Assembly: GCF_900199545.1 (NCBI RefSeq)
Contig: NZ_LT962671.1
Coordinates: 1,680,231-1,744,230 of the forward strand
DNA length: 64,000 nucleotides
Source of the DNA: Raoultibacter massiliensis
GTDB lineage: Bacteria; Actinomycetota; Coriobacteriia; Coriobacteriales; Eggerthellaceae
Direction: 5' to 3'
Both the position numbers and the translations under genes were made by a program. Position 1 is the stretch's first letter. Every line of letters begins with the position of its first letter. Shown here piece after piece: positions 53,407 to 61,795 of the stretch. A model generated the notes under the pieces. It was given only the letters and a program-made list of their open reading frames with translations, was not told the origin of the DNA and searched no databases.

Positions 53407-54270
53407 ATGAGCACCGATCGCACCGAACGGCAGATCAGCGATCCGACAAACATACCCGAAAGCGCCGACGAACGAACTCAGATGTCCCACACCTTCACGT
53501 TCCTCGGCACGGGAGCGGGCTGCGGCGTTCCCGCCTTCTTCTGCGACTGTCCTGCCTGCGAAGAAGCGCGCCGCGATCCTCGGGCGCGCCGCGGCGATTG
53601 CGGCATCATGATCGAGGGTGAAAAGCGACTCGTCATCGACACGCCGCCCGACATTCGCCATCAGCTCATACGCGAAAACGTGCGCTCGTTCGATCAGCTT
53701 TTGTATACGCATGCGCACTTCGACCACATCGGCGGCCTCGGCGAGCTGGAGTACATGGTGCAGCTCGTCACGAAGCAGGCGCTGCCCACCTTCGCAAGCG
53801 CCGATGCGCTTGAGGGCATCGGCCGCGAGTTCGGCTACATGATGTACTGCCTCGAAGCCCGTGAGCTCAAGCCCTTCGACAGCATCGAGTTCGACGGCGC
53901 AACGTACACCGCGCTTCCCGCAACCCACGCACCGGGAACGTACGGCTACCTCATCGAAACGCCGCTGACCAAGCTTTTTTACGCATCCGACTCGGGCAGG
54001 CTGCCAAGCGAAACAGCGGAGCGCGTGAAGGGCGTCGACGTCCTGATTCTCGATGCGACCTTCTGGAAGCGCAATTGGAGCCCCGACGCGCATCACAGCG
54101 TGCAGGAAACGATCGAGGAGGGGCTCGAACTCGAAGCGGGCACGATCTACCTAACCCATCTCGCCATGCACTACGACGAACCCGTGACGCTCGCCGAACT
54201 TGAGGCGCACCTCGACCAATACGACGGGCGCGTGCGCTCCGCCCTCGACGGCTTGAAGCTTCCCATCTGA
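53407..54270 (+). CDS. PhnP-like metallo-beta-lactamase-fold phosphodiesterase
   Basis: 287 residues. MBL fold with FLGTGAGCGVPAFFCDCPACEEAR (the cysteine-rich entry typical of PhnP and relatives), THAHFDHIGG metal motif, LPATHAPGTYGYLIE, FYASDSGR and TIYLTHLAMHYDE. PhnP hydrolyses cyclic phosphoribose intermediates of phosphonate breakdown, but no phn genes are nearby, so another cyclic phosphodiester may be the substrate. The start at 53407 has a GAAGCGAGG region upstream; the core begins at residue 26 (MSHTFTF). Confidence 0.82.
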   Translation: MSTDRTERQISDPTNIPESADERTQMSHTFTFLGTGAGCGVPAFFCDCPACEEARRDPRARRGDCGIMIEGEKRLVIDTPPDIRHQLIRENVRSFDQLLYTHAHFDHIGGLGELEYMVQLVTKQALPTFASADALEGIGREFGYMMYCLEARELKPFDSIEFDGATYTALPATHAPGTYGYLIETPLTKLFYASDSGRLPSETAERVKGVDVLILDATFWKRNWSPDAHHSVQETIEEGLELEAGTIYLTHLAMHYDEPVTLAELEAHLDQYDGRVRSALDGLKLPI

Positions 54271-54402
54271 CGCAACCGCGCGCAGGACATCCGGCAGGCG
54301 AATGCCGCCGCACAAGACAGCTCGACAAGCGCGCTTTACGCGGCAAGCGCGCCCCGCGCAACAAGGGATGCCCCTTGGACGGCACGGCGCTTACAGGCAA
54401 AT

Positions 54403-54442
54403 GAAACCCCCGCACCAGGCGCGAAACCCCCGCACCAGGCGC
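54403..54442. repeat. Tandem duplication, 2 x 20 bp
   Basis: GAAACCCCCGCACCAGGCGC occurs twice head to tail (54403-54422 and 54423-54442) in the 317-bp gene-free stretch between the PhnP-like gene and the ArsS promoter. A recent slippage or duplication scar. Confidence 0.85.
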
Positions 54443-54494
54443 GGATTTCGCAGGCAAACGTCCTTCATGCGAGCCGATCCCCCGCTCGCAAATC

Positions 54495-54523
54495 TTGCTT
54501 TTTTATTAGTTTATGTCTACTAT
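54495..54523 (+). promoter_or_regulatory. Promoter of the AhpD-like/arsS pair
   Basis: TTGCTT (54495-54500), 17 bases, TACTAT (54518-54523). The spacer holds TTAGTTTATGTC, very like the spacer of the promoter at 57400. A CATTGGC-GAA-GCCAATG hairpin (54542-54558) lies in the leader. Confidence 0.6.
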
Positions 54524-54587
54524 ATGCAATAGTCTTATATGCATTGGCGAAGCCAATGTTTCCGTTCGAACCGATTGGAGCGCAGCC

Positions 54588-54920
54588 ATGGAAACCTACT
54601 ACAAACCCGAAGATCTCGGCAAATTCTCGACCATGGGAGAAGAGGCGCCCGAGCTTTGGGATCTCTACATGGCCTACTACGGCAAGGTGTTCGAAGAGGG
54701 AGCGCTTACAGCACGCGAAAAGGCGCTGATCGCACTCGCGGTAGCAGGTGCCGTGCAATGTCCGTACTGCATTGACTCGTACACTCAATCATGCCTCGAA
54801 AAAGGGGTCACTGAAGAGCAGATGACCGAAGCGTTCCACGTGGCCAACGCCATCCGGGGAGGCGCAGCTCTCGTCCACGGCGTGCAGATGAAGAACATCG
54901 TCAAAAACCTGGAAATGTAG
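54588..54920 (+). CDS. AhpD-like carboxymuconolactone decarboxylase family protein
   Basis: 110 residues. AhpD/CMD fold with the redox motif CPYC (AVQCPYCIDSYTQSCLEKG) and trailing EEQMTEAFHVANAIRGGAALVHG. This version, in arsS operons, is known as the arsenosugar-biosynthesis-associated peroxidase-like protein; some relatives have selenocysteine in the motif, here both are Cys. Ends 3 bases before arsS, so co-translated. Start ATG 54588 gives the family N-terminus METYYKPEDLGKF; the preceding ribosome site (GGAG) is 9 bases upstream. Confidence 0.88.
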   Translation: METYYKPEDLGKFSTMGEEAPELWDLYMAYYGKVFEEGALTAREKALIALAVAGAVQCPYCIDSYTQSCLEKGVTEEQMTEAFHVANAIRGGAALVHGVQMKNIVKNLEM

Positions 54921-54923
54921 ATC

Positions 54924-55913
54924 ATGCCCGAAGCAAGCGCATCCGCCCAGACAACGCTCGATTCGTTTTCCCCGTTTGTCGAACGCGTGGCAGAGCCTTA
55001 TCGCCGCACGAACAGCGAACTCGACGTTTTGCAGGTAAACATCAGCCGCCGATGCAATCTCGCGTGCAAACACTGCCATGTCGAAGCGGGACCGAACCGC
55101 ACCGAAGTCATGAGCCGGAATACGCTTGAGCAGTGTTTGGAGGTCTATCGCAGCCGCGGATTCGAAACTCTCGACATAACCGGCGGCGCTCCCGAAATGA
55201 ATCCTGATTTCGAATGGTTCCTTGGCGAGGCTGCTCGCAAAGACGGCACTATAATAGTCCGATCGAACCTTGCGATCTTGCAGGAACCCGGCTACGAGCA
55301 TCTGCCCGAAGTCTACGCCCATCTCGGCGCAACCGTCGTCGCGTCGCTTCCCCACTATTCGCAGCGGACAATGGAAAAACAGCGCGGAGCGGGATCGTTC
55401 GACCCCGTGATCAGGATGCTCCGCCGCCTCAACGAACTCGGATACGGCTCGAAAGGCGGACCCGAGCTCGATCTGGTATACAATCCGACAGGCGCGTTTC
55501 TTCCCCCTGACCAGGAAACGCTCGAGCGGGAGTACAGGCAAAAGCTCGATGCGGACTTCGGCATCGCCTTCAACAACCTGTTTGCCATCGCGAACAATCC
55601 GCTCGGCCGTTTCGGAAACCGCCTTGAACAGACGGGGAACCTCAAGCCGTATATGGAAAAGCTCATCGCGGCATTCAATCCCGATACCGTAAGCGCGATG
55701 ATGTGCAGGAGCCAGCTTTCGGTTGGCTGGGATGGCACGGTGTTCGACTGCGATTTCAACCAAGCAGCAAAGCTGCCGTGTACCGCCAAGCTCACGATCG
55801 CAGATTATGCGAACGATGCGTCTTTGCCGCTCGAACGCGATATACGGTTCGGAAACCACTGCTACGCATGCTGCGCCGGCGCGGGCAGCAGTTGAGGAGG
55901 ATCGACGGCGTAG
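54924..55913 (+). CDS. arsS: Arsenosugar-type radical SAM selenoprotein ArsS (UGA = Sec)
   Basis: 329 residues when UGA at 55893-55895 is read as selenocysteine (residue 324); 323 if it is a stop. Radical SAM motif CNLACKHC, ITGGAPEMNP, SLPHYSQRTMEKQRGAGSFD and GFL-type FNQAAKLPC match ArsS. The family ends in GAGSSC-GG; here the frame reads GAGSS-UGA-GGSTA-stop (TAG 55911-55913), so the UGA replaces the expected Cys, and a bacterial SECIS hairpin follows at once. ArsS forms 5'-deoxy-5'-dimethylarsinoyl-adenosine-type precursors in arsenosugar synthesis; here arsM is not in the window. Follows the AhpD-like gene with a 3-base gap. Confidence 0.88.
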
Positions 55914-55927
55914 GTCTGCGCCTTCGA
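55893..55927 (+). promoter_or_regulatory. Bacterial SECIS element of arsS
   Basis: Immediately after the UGA: TCGA (55902-55905), GGCG (55907-55910), loop with AGGTCT (55912-55917), CGCC (55919-55922), TCGA (55924-55927). The stem with AGGUCU at the tip is the same apical motif as in the formate dehydrogenase fdhF SECIS, which binds SelB. Spacing from UGA to loop (about 17 bases) is correct. Confidence 0.85.
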
Positions 55928-55930
55928 CGC

Positions 55931-55967
55931 AAAGCGCGGGCAGCTGCAAAGCTCCCGCGCTTTTTTT
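55931..55967 (+). terminator. Intrinsic terminator after arsS
   Basis: AAAGCGCGGG-c-AGC (55931-55944), 6-base loop, GCT-CCCGCGC followed by seven T. Starts 17 bases after the TAG stop, supporting that TAG, and not the UGA, ends the message's coding part. Confidence 0.9.
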
Positions 55968-56070
55968 GGTTCGGATCGCCTTTGCACCCGCTTGGTGCAA
56001 AGAGCGAAGCTGCAAGCCAACCGATCGACACGACTTCGGCTCTCGTTTATGCGTTTTTCCGAATTGCCCC

Positions 56071-56101
56071 TTGACTTGGAGTGAACTCCAAGAATTAGGA
56101 T
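56071..56101 (+). promoter_or_regulatory. MerR-type promoter of the aldo/keto reductase gene
   Basis: TTGACT (56071-56076), then a 19-base spacer, then TAGGAT (56096-56101). CTTGGAGT-GA-ACTCCAAG, an 18-bp dyad (56075-56092), fills the spacer. A lengthened 19-base spacer holding a dyad is the hallmark of promoters untwisted by MerR-family activators. No merR gene is in the window. Confidence 0.8.
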
Positions 56102-56129
56102 AGGATCGCAACATTATGAGAGGAGCCCC

Positions 56130-57254
56130 ATGAAACAAGAGTTTGAATCGATTCCGAAGTTCGGCTTCGGATGCATGCGCCTGCCGTTGCTCGACCCCGA
56201 AGACCAGACCAGCATCGATATCGAGCAGTTCAAGCAGATGGTCGATACGTTCATCGATGCCGGAGGAACATACTTCGATACTGCGCGCGTGTACCATCAG
56301 GGCGAGTCGGAGCGCGCTGTGAAAGAGGCGCTCGTCGACCGATACCCCCGCAACGCCTACACGGTGGCGACCAAGTGCCTTGCTTGGGCGATCGACAGCG
56401 AAGAGGAGGCGAAGGGAAACCTGGCCACCTCGCTCGAACAGCTCGGCCTCGACTACATCGATTTCTATCTGCTCCACAACGTCGGAGGCAACCGCACCGC
56501 GCGATTCGACGAATACGGCATGTGGGAGTTCGCCCGGCAAAAGAAGGCGGAGGGGCTCATCAAGCATATCGGCTTCTCGATGCATGACGGCGCCGAAGCT
56601 CTCGATGGGCTTTTGACCGCGCATCCGGATATGGACTTCGTGCAGCTCCAGGTGAACTACCTCGATTGGGACGACCCGGTAGTCGAAGCGCGCAACTGCA
56701 TGGAAGTCGCGGCGCGCCATGGCGTGCCCGTCGTTATCATGGAGCCCGTGCGCGGCGGACGCCTTGCCGACCTTCCCGAGCGCGCGGCCCAGATCCTGCA
56801 CGAGGCGAACCCCGAAGCAAGCCTCGCCTCCTGGGCGTACCGCTTCTGCTGGCACCTGCCCAACGTGGTGTCCGTGCTGGCGGGCATGTCGACGCTCGAA
56901 CAGGTGCGCGACAACGCAGCGAGCTTCAAAGCGGACAAACCGTTCACCGAAGACGAGCAGGCAGCGCTTGACGAGGCGATCGCCGCGTTGAAGAGCGTGC
57001 CCACGGTACCGTGCACGAACTGCCGGTACTGCGTGAAAGAATGCCCTCAGGGAGTCAAAATCCCCGAGATCCTGAGCCTGCTCAACCTCGAGCTCATGGT
57101 GGAGGATCACGAGTTCGTCAAGGGACTCTATTCCTGGCAAGCCGCTGCAGGGCCGGCATCAACATGCATCGCATGCGGCGCATGCGAGCAGATGTGTCCG
57201 CAAAGCATCGACATCATCAACCAGCTCGAAATCGCTGCGGAAAAATACGAATAA
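56130..57254 (+). CDS. Aldo/keto reductase with C-terminal 4Fe-4S ferredoxin domain
   Basis: 374 residues. TIM-barrel AKR domain (1-290) with DTARVYHQGESE (catalytic Asp/Tyr), ATKCLAW (Lys) and YLLHN (His). The ferredoxin tail has CTNCRYCVKECPQG (about 292-305) and CIACGACEQMCPQSI (about 346-360). This fusion is common in anaerobes; it may use ferredoxin instead of, or together with, NAD(P)H. AGGAG precedes the ATG. Driven by a MerR-type promoter and so probably induced by an electrophile, metal or drug-like signal. Confidence 0.92.
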   Translation: MKQEFESIPKFGFGCMRLPLLDPEDQTSIDIEQFKQMVDTFIDAGGTYFDTARVYHQGESERAVKEALVDRYPRNAYTVATKCLAWAIDSEEEAKGNLATSLEQLGLDYIDFYLLHNVGGNRTARFDEYGMWEFARQKKAEGLIKHIGFSMHDGAEALDGLLTAHPDMDFVQLQVNYLDWDDPVVEARNCMEVAARHGVPVVIMEPVRGGRLADLPERAAQILHEANPEASLASWAYRFCWHLPNVVSVLAGMSTLEQVRDNAASFKADKPFTEDEQAALDEAIAALKSVPTVPCTNCRYCVKECPQGVKIPEILSLLNLELMVEDHEFVKGLYSWQAAAGPASTCIACGACEQMCPQSIDIINQLEIAAEKYE

Positions 57255-57399
57255 CGCACCGACCGCCGGGCGCCCGTTCGACCGCTCGGCAAGCGGGCGC
57301 CCGGCATCCATCGGCACAAGCCGCCCGCCCGCTTGCCGCCCTTCCTTGAAACAAGGCTGCCTTCCCATGACGCAAAAACGGAGGCGATCTCCTTCTCTC

Positions 57400-57428
57400 T
57401 TGCCAATTACTAGATTATGTCTTATAAT
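57400..57428 (+). promoter_or_regulatory. Strong promoter facing a terminator hairpin
   Basis: TTGCCA (57400-57405), exactly 17 bases, TATAAT (57423-57428). No gene follows on this strand: a hairpin terminator begins about 20 bases downstream. The spacer carries CTAGATTATGTCT, related to the arsS-operon promoter spacer. Confidence 0.65.
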
Positions 57429-57434
57429 AGTATC

Positions 57435-57493
57435 GGTCTGAAACACTGAGGGCTTGGATGGGGGCACGCATCCAAGCCCTCGTTTTACTGTTT
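57435..57493 (+). ncRNA. Candidate tiny RNA (promoter followed by terminator)
   Basis: A transcript from the 57400 promoter would start near 57435 and meet a perfect 13-bp hairpin, GAGGGCTTGGATG (57448-57460) with CATCCAAGCCCTC (57469-57481), followed by GTTTTACTGTTTT. This predicts an RNA of about 55-60 bases overlapping the 3' end of the convergent methyltransferase gene. The hairpin may simply be that gene's terminator, read leftwards. Confidence 0.35.
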
Positions 57494-58876
57494 TGGCAAG
57501 GATGCGCCGGAAAGAGCCTTGCGCATCACGATCGCATCGTCGGGCGGGTCCGCGTAGTAGCCCTTCCACCGATCGACCGCCTCGAATCCCGCATGCAGGT
57601 AAAACCGCTGCGCATCCTCGTTGGAGGCGCGCACTTCAAGCAGCACGTCCCCCGCTTCCCGCTCGGCAGCATCCGAGCAAGCCGCGTCGAGCAATTCCCC
57701 GCCACGCCCGCCGCAGCGGTACGCAGATCCTACGGCAATGCGCGTGATCCAGGCGCCGTCGCCGCGATACCAGATCCCCACATACCCGGCAACGACGCCC
57801 TCCTCCACAAGCACGCGGTATCGGGCAGCCGGGTTATGCCGCAGTTCCGACAGGTAGGCAAGCGGCGTCCACGGTTGAGGAAACGACTCCAGCTCGATCA
57901 GCATGACGCCGCCGATATCGCCCTCCCGCATGGCGCGAATCGTCCGCACGCCCGAATCGCCCGTCGAAACCGAAAGACGCGTGCCGTCGGAGCGCAAGGG
58001 CGGCAGAACTTCGCGGCAAACGGCTTCCCCGCATCGCCCGAACGTGCTTCCGGAATAGGCGAGGGGCTCCGCCCCCGACTCGACCTTCTGCCCGATCGCA
58101 ACGTATGAGGTCGTCGAAAAGAAGTAGTCGTCCCGCTCGAACAAACGCTCGAAGCGCTCAACGGCCTCGCGGATCTCTCGCACAACGGAGGGATCTGATC
58201 CCTCGGGGGCGTTTCGCCGAAAATAGGCGCACCGCTCGAAAAGCGCGCGCCGTTCGCCTGGGGTTTTCCCGGCGGTGTTATCGGAGAACGCCGCTATGGC
58301 AACACTCGCAAATCCGGCCCGCTTGAGAAGCGTGTAGCATTTTCTTCCGAAGTAGCGGTCGGTATGCGCCGTCCACGGCGTTTCGGGCAGCACGTGGCGT
58401 TCGTACAGATCGAACAGCCCCCTCATCGCCTTGTCGGGGTCGGGATACGACACCTTCGCCCCGTCGTCTGTCGTTTTCACGATCACGAAGCCGCCGGGGG
58501 CGAGCAATCGACGGGCCTTCGCAAGCGCGCAGGCGGGGTCGTCGAAATGCTGCAGCGCATGGGAAAGGTACACGATGTCGAACGAGCCGTCCCGTGCGGC
58601 GTAATCCTCAAACGACGATTCGACGAACTCGAACCGTTCGGATCCGTATCTTTTTCGAGCGCTCTCGATCGCCGCACGCGATGGATCGATTCCAACCACC
58701 CGCGCAACGCCCCGATACGGTGCAAACTTCAGATGCGTGTTGAACCCATCGAAGCACCCCGCATCGAGCACCCGGATGCCGCTCATATGTTCAAGCCCGA
58801 TAGCCTCGAACGCCGCGTAGTCCTCCGCAGCGCTGCGAACGGCCTGTTTCGTTATCTGATCGGCGTTCCATGCCAT
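57485..58876 (-). CDS. SAM methyltransferase-GNAT acetyltransferase fusion
   Basis: 463 residues, two domains. Residues 1-235: class I methyltransferase (VLDAGCFDGFNTHL, VVGIDPSRAAIESARKRYG, FDIVYLSHALQHFDDP, LLAPGGFVIVKTTDD). Residues 310-455: RimI-like GNAT (TIRAMREGDIGGVMLIELESFPQPW, ITRIAVGSAYRCGGRGGELLDAA, LEVRASNEDAQRFYLHAGFE). The GNAT part resembles ribosomal-protein S18 alanine acetyltransferase, but the fusion with a methyltransferase is unusual. It overlaps the MFS stop by 25 bases. Possibly tailors a ribosomal protein, peptide or small metabolite; undetermined. Confidence 0.8.
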   Translation of the reverse strand: MAWNADQITKQAVRSAAEDYAAFEAIGLEHMSGIRVLDAGCFDGFNTHLKFAPYRGVARVVGIDPSRAAIESARKRYGSERFEFVESSFEDYAARDGSFDIVYLSHALQHFDDPACALAKARRLLAPGGFVIVKTTDDGAKVSYPDPDKAMRGLFDLYERHVLPETPWTAHTDRYFGRKCYTLLKRAGFASVAIAAFSDNTAGKTPGERRALFERCAYFRRNAPEGSDPSVVREIREAVERFERLFERDDYFFSTTSYVAIGQKVESGAEPLAYSGSTFGRCGEAVCREVLPPLRSDGTRLSVSTGDSGVRTIRAMREGDIGGVMLIELESFPQPWTPLAYLSELRHNPAARYRVLVEEGVVAGYVGIWYRGDGAWITRIAVGSAYRCGGRGGELLDAACSDAAEREAGDVLLEVRASNEDAQRFYLHAGFEAVDRWKGYYADPPDDAIVMRKALSGASLPKQ

Positions 58877-60195
58877 GGATCAACGCCCCCTTCCGCCGAT
58901 GGCGCGCCATCGCCCGCCCGGGAAACGCCATCCCCGAGCCCGCCTTCCGCTTCGATTTCGATCTCCTCGGCCGTTTCTGCGCGACACCGCTTCATGAGCC
59001 GCTCGTTCGCCGGCCGGCAGAGGGCTCCCGCCGCAAGGGACAGCAGCGAGAACGCGGGCACGATGAGGAAGAACGCGAGGTATTCGCCGCTCGCCTCGAA
59101 GATGGCGGCGGCAAGCAGCGGAAACACCAGATTGAACGGCGCCAGCACAACGGCGCTGATCCCCGTGTTCATCGCAAGATGCTCCTGCCCGAACGTGTTG
59201 CGCATATACGAGGTGTTGATGGCTGCGTACATGCCGTAGAGCACTCCCTCGAGAAGCAGCGCCGCAGCAAGAAGCTCCGGCATTCGAAACACGTACGCTG
59301 CGATCATGGCAACCGAAACCGCGAGTGCGCACGCAGGCAGCAGGACAAGCGTCTTGAACTGGCCGATCCTATCGTAGAGCACGCCGCCGAGCGGGCGGCC
59401 GAACCCGTTCCCCGCCCCGAGGCAGCACGCGGCGAACGTCGCGAGCCCCACGCTCGATCCGATTCCCGCCATCATGACGGACGCTTCGGCGATTATCGCG
59501 CCGCCGAGACCCATAACGAAGCTTCGCCAGATGCAGAACAACCAAAACGACGGTTCGCGCACCACGCGGGAGCCGGGCAGATTCACGCCGACCCTGTCGC
59601 GTTTGGGGGCAAGCGCGGCTATTCGAGCCGGGGGCGACGCGATAAAGCGCACGGCGACGAGTCCCTCGAGAACGACGATGGCCGCTATCGCGAGAAACGC
59701 AGCCTCCCAACCGAGCGGAGAGTAAATGAGCCAAGAGGCGAACGTGCCGAGGACCGCCGCGCCCATGCCGAACCCCATGACGAGCACGCCGCTCGCAAAC
59801 CCGATCCTGTCGCCGAACCAGGCGAGCACGTTGGTGGTCCACACGGTGTAGCTCATACCCGATCCGAACCCGCAGCAGACCCCGTAGAAAAGGTACAGCT
59901 GCCACAACTCGGTAACCGAACGGCACATGAACAGCCCGAAGGCGATAAGCGCCGTAGAAACGACGAAGCAGGCCTTGAGGGAAAACCGCTTCGACAGCTC
60001 GCCAACCGAAACCATGCCGAGCGACAAGCATATCATGGCGATCGAAAAGGTGATCGAGGTCTGGCTGCGCGTCCATCCGAACTGCGCTTCAAGCGGCGGA
60101 ATGAATATAGACCACGCGTATATGGTGCCGAACATGAGCATCGTCGCCGTGCCGACCGCAAGCACGGCATACCTGTTGCGACCGCTCCCGCCCAC
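58852..60195 (-). CDS. MFS transporter (OFA-like)
   Basis: 447 residues, 12 membrane segments; GTIYAWSIFIPPLEAQFGWTRSQTSITFSIAM is the N-terminal OFA signature, then GFGSGMSYTVWTTNVLAWFGDR and GAGNGFGRPLGGVLYDR. A charged C-terminal tail (ETAEEIEIEAEGGLGDG) of about 45 residues. Start taken at GTG 60195 (VGGSGRNRYAVLAVG), 8 bases after the tig stop; the open frame upstream lies inside tig. Substrate unknown, often anions or aromatic acids. Confidence 0.82.
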   Translation of the reverse strand: MGGSGRNRYAVLAVGTATMLMFGTIYAWSIFIPPLEAQFGWTRSQTSITFSIAMICLSLGMVSVGELSKRFSLKACFVVSTALIAFGLFMCRSVTELWQLYLFYGVCCGFGSGMSYTVWTTNVLAWFGDRIGFASGVLVMGFGMGAAVLGTFASWLIYSPLGWEAAFLAIAAIVVLEGLVAVRFIASPPARIAALAPKRDRVGVNLPGSRVVREPSFWLFCIWRSFVMGLGGAIIAEASVMMAGIGSSVGLATFAACCLGAGNGFGRPLGGVLYDRIGQFKTLVLLPACALAVSVAMIAAYVFRMPELLAAALLLEGVLYGMYAAINTSYMRNTFGQEHLAMNTGISAVVLAPFNLVFPLLAAAIFEASGEYLAFFLIVPAFSLLSLAAGALCRPANERLMKRCRAETAEEIEIEAEGGLGDGVSRAGDGAPSAEGGVDPWHGTPIR

Positions 60196-60202
60196 GACGG
60201 CT

Positions 60203-61528
60203 CTACCCGATCCCTTCCCCGTCGAACTCGTCGATGATCGCCTCGGCGGCAAGGCGCCTGTTAGCCTTGAGGCGCAGGGCGGCGCGCTGAGCGGCGAACA
60301 GGCGTCCCGAGCGTTCGAAATCGAGGCGCGCCTGCATCGCCCTGCCAGGCGCGATGCTTTCGAAGAACGCCTCCATATCGGAGTCGTCGACGGAAAGCCC
60401 GTAGTGCTCGGCAAGCGCGTTGAGCGAGAATTGGTGCACGAGCTGCTCGCGCACCTGCATCATGAGCGAAACGGTCAGCTGCTGTTCGTCCACGTTCCCC
60501 TGCGCCAGAAAATCCTCGAGGGTCGTATCCTCTTCGGCGAGCTTCGCAGCGAACTCTCGTTTCGCCTCGTCCATCGCCGCCTCGTAGACCGTATCGGGAA
60601 TGCGCGCATCGAACCGCTTCGCAAGCTCGCTCGCCGACAAGAACTCAACCTGCTTTGCCTGCTGGGATCGGGCCTCCTCCTCAAGCGAGCCGCGAACCCG
60701 AGCCTCGAGCTCTGCAACCGTAGCGCATCCGGGAACGGTGGCGGCCACCCATGAATCGCTCACGGCAGGCACGGCTTTCTTCAAAATGCGCTTCACCGTA
60801 ATCCTGGAGCGATACTCCTCCATAATCGGATTCCCGGCCCCGTCGGTCTCGAAGCTCGGCCCCTCGTAGACGACTTCCCTGCTCTGCCCGGCCTCCATGC
60901 CCTCAACCGCTTCGTCGAACGCATCGGGCATGGCGAAGGAGCCCACCGTGTACCGATTCGATTTCCGACAAAGCCCCGCCACGCGCTCGCCGTTCTTCTC
61001 CGTCTCCATCGACAGCTCGACGACATCGCCCGCCCGAACCGCCCTCTTCTCAGAATCGGCCTCCCATGTCGCATGCTGCTCGGCAATCGCCGCGATCCGT
61101 TCGGCCACGGCGTCGCCGGCAACGCGCGCGGGAGGCACCGTTATCGAGACGGGAGCGTAGGAAGGCAGCTCGAAACGGGGCACCGGCACGCACTCCATGA
61201 TGAACTCGAAGGGCTTGCCCGCACTCGCCTGATGAGCGGAGACAAAGGTCGGCGATCCGACGATGTCGATGCGCTCCTGCGTCAGCGCGAACGGAACGGC
61301 ATCTTTCATGACCTGCTCGGCAATGCGCGCCTGCGCCTCGTCGCAGCCCAGCTTGCGCTCAACCGCCTCCTGGGGCGCGATGGCGGGGTCGGGGGCGATC
61401 TCGCTTCGGAAGGCCACCACGATGGCCGCCTTCCTGATGCGCTCGGCCATCTCGTCGGCCGCAATCGTCACCGTCATGCGCAGCACGCCCTCGCCGGCTT
61501 CCCGCGTTGCAATTTCCACAGCACTCAT
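60203..61528 (-). CDS. tig: Trigger factor-like ribosome-associated chaperone
   Basis: 441 residues. N-terminal ribosome-binding domain (residues 1-115), central FKBP-type domain (about 150-230; AGDVVELSMETEKNGERVAG) and a helical C-terminal chaperone part. The usual GFRxGKxP loop is degenerate: the segment reads VVAFRSEIAPDPAIAPQ, so ribosome docking may differ. This divergence suggests a paralogue. No clpP/clpX follows, as is typical for the main tig gene. First of a run with the MFS and fusion genes. Confidence 0.75.
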   Translation of the reverse strand: MSAVEIATREAGEGVLRMTVTIAADEMAERIRKAAIVVAFRSEIAPDPAIAPQEAVERKLGCDEAQARIAEQVMKDAVPFALTQERIDIVGSPTFVSAHQASAGKPFEFIMECVPVPRFELPSYAPVSITVPPARVAGDAVAERIAAIAEQHATWEADSEKRAVRAGDVVELSMETEKNGERVAGLCRKSNRYTVGSFAMPDAFDEAVEGMEAGQSREVVYEGPSFETDGAGNPIMEEYRSRITVKRILKKAVPAVSDSWVAATVPGCATVAELEARVRGSLEEEARSQQAKQVEFLSASELAKRFDARIPDTVYEAAMDEAKREFAAKLAEEDTTLEDFLAQGNVDEQQLTVSLMMQVREQLVHQFSLNALAEHYGLSVDDSDMEAFFESIAPGRAMQARLDFERSGRLFAAQRAALRLKANRRLAAEAIIDEFDGEGIG

Positions 61529-61795
61529 CCCCATTCGTCATGCGATGTCACAAACCGGCACCCGCAACGATGCCGCCGTCTTTTCGCTCCACGCTATCAC
61601 CGCGCATGCGCGGCCCCTCCCCTCGCAGGTATGAAAAACGGCGATCTAGTACTCGCGGCCATACATCAGCCTCCGCACCCGTGAAAAATACCGCATGCGC
61701 CATAGGGTCTTCGGAAGGCCGCTTTCATATACTGGGGAAATCTTGGCGCATCCGCGCCGCTCATCAGCACATACAACGATTAAGCGAGGGATTTC

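Noticed and set aside
55893..55895. UGA as an ordinary stop of arsS
   Set aside because: The family continues with Cys-Gly-Gly at this point, the frame stays open to give GGSTA, a SECIS-like stem follows, and the terminator begins just after the TAG.
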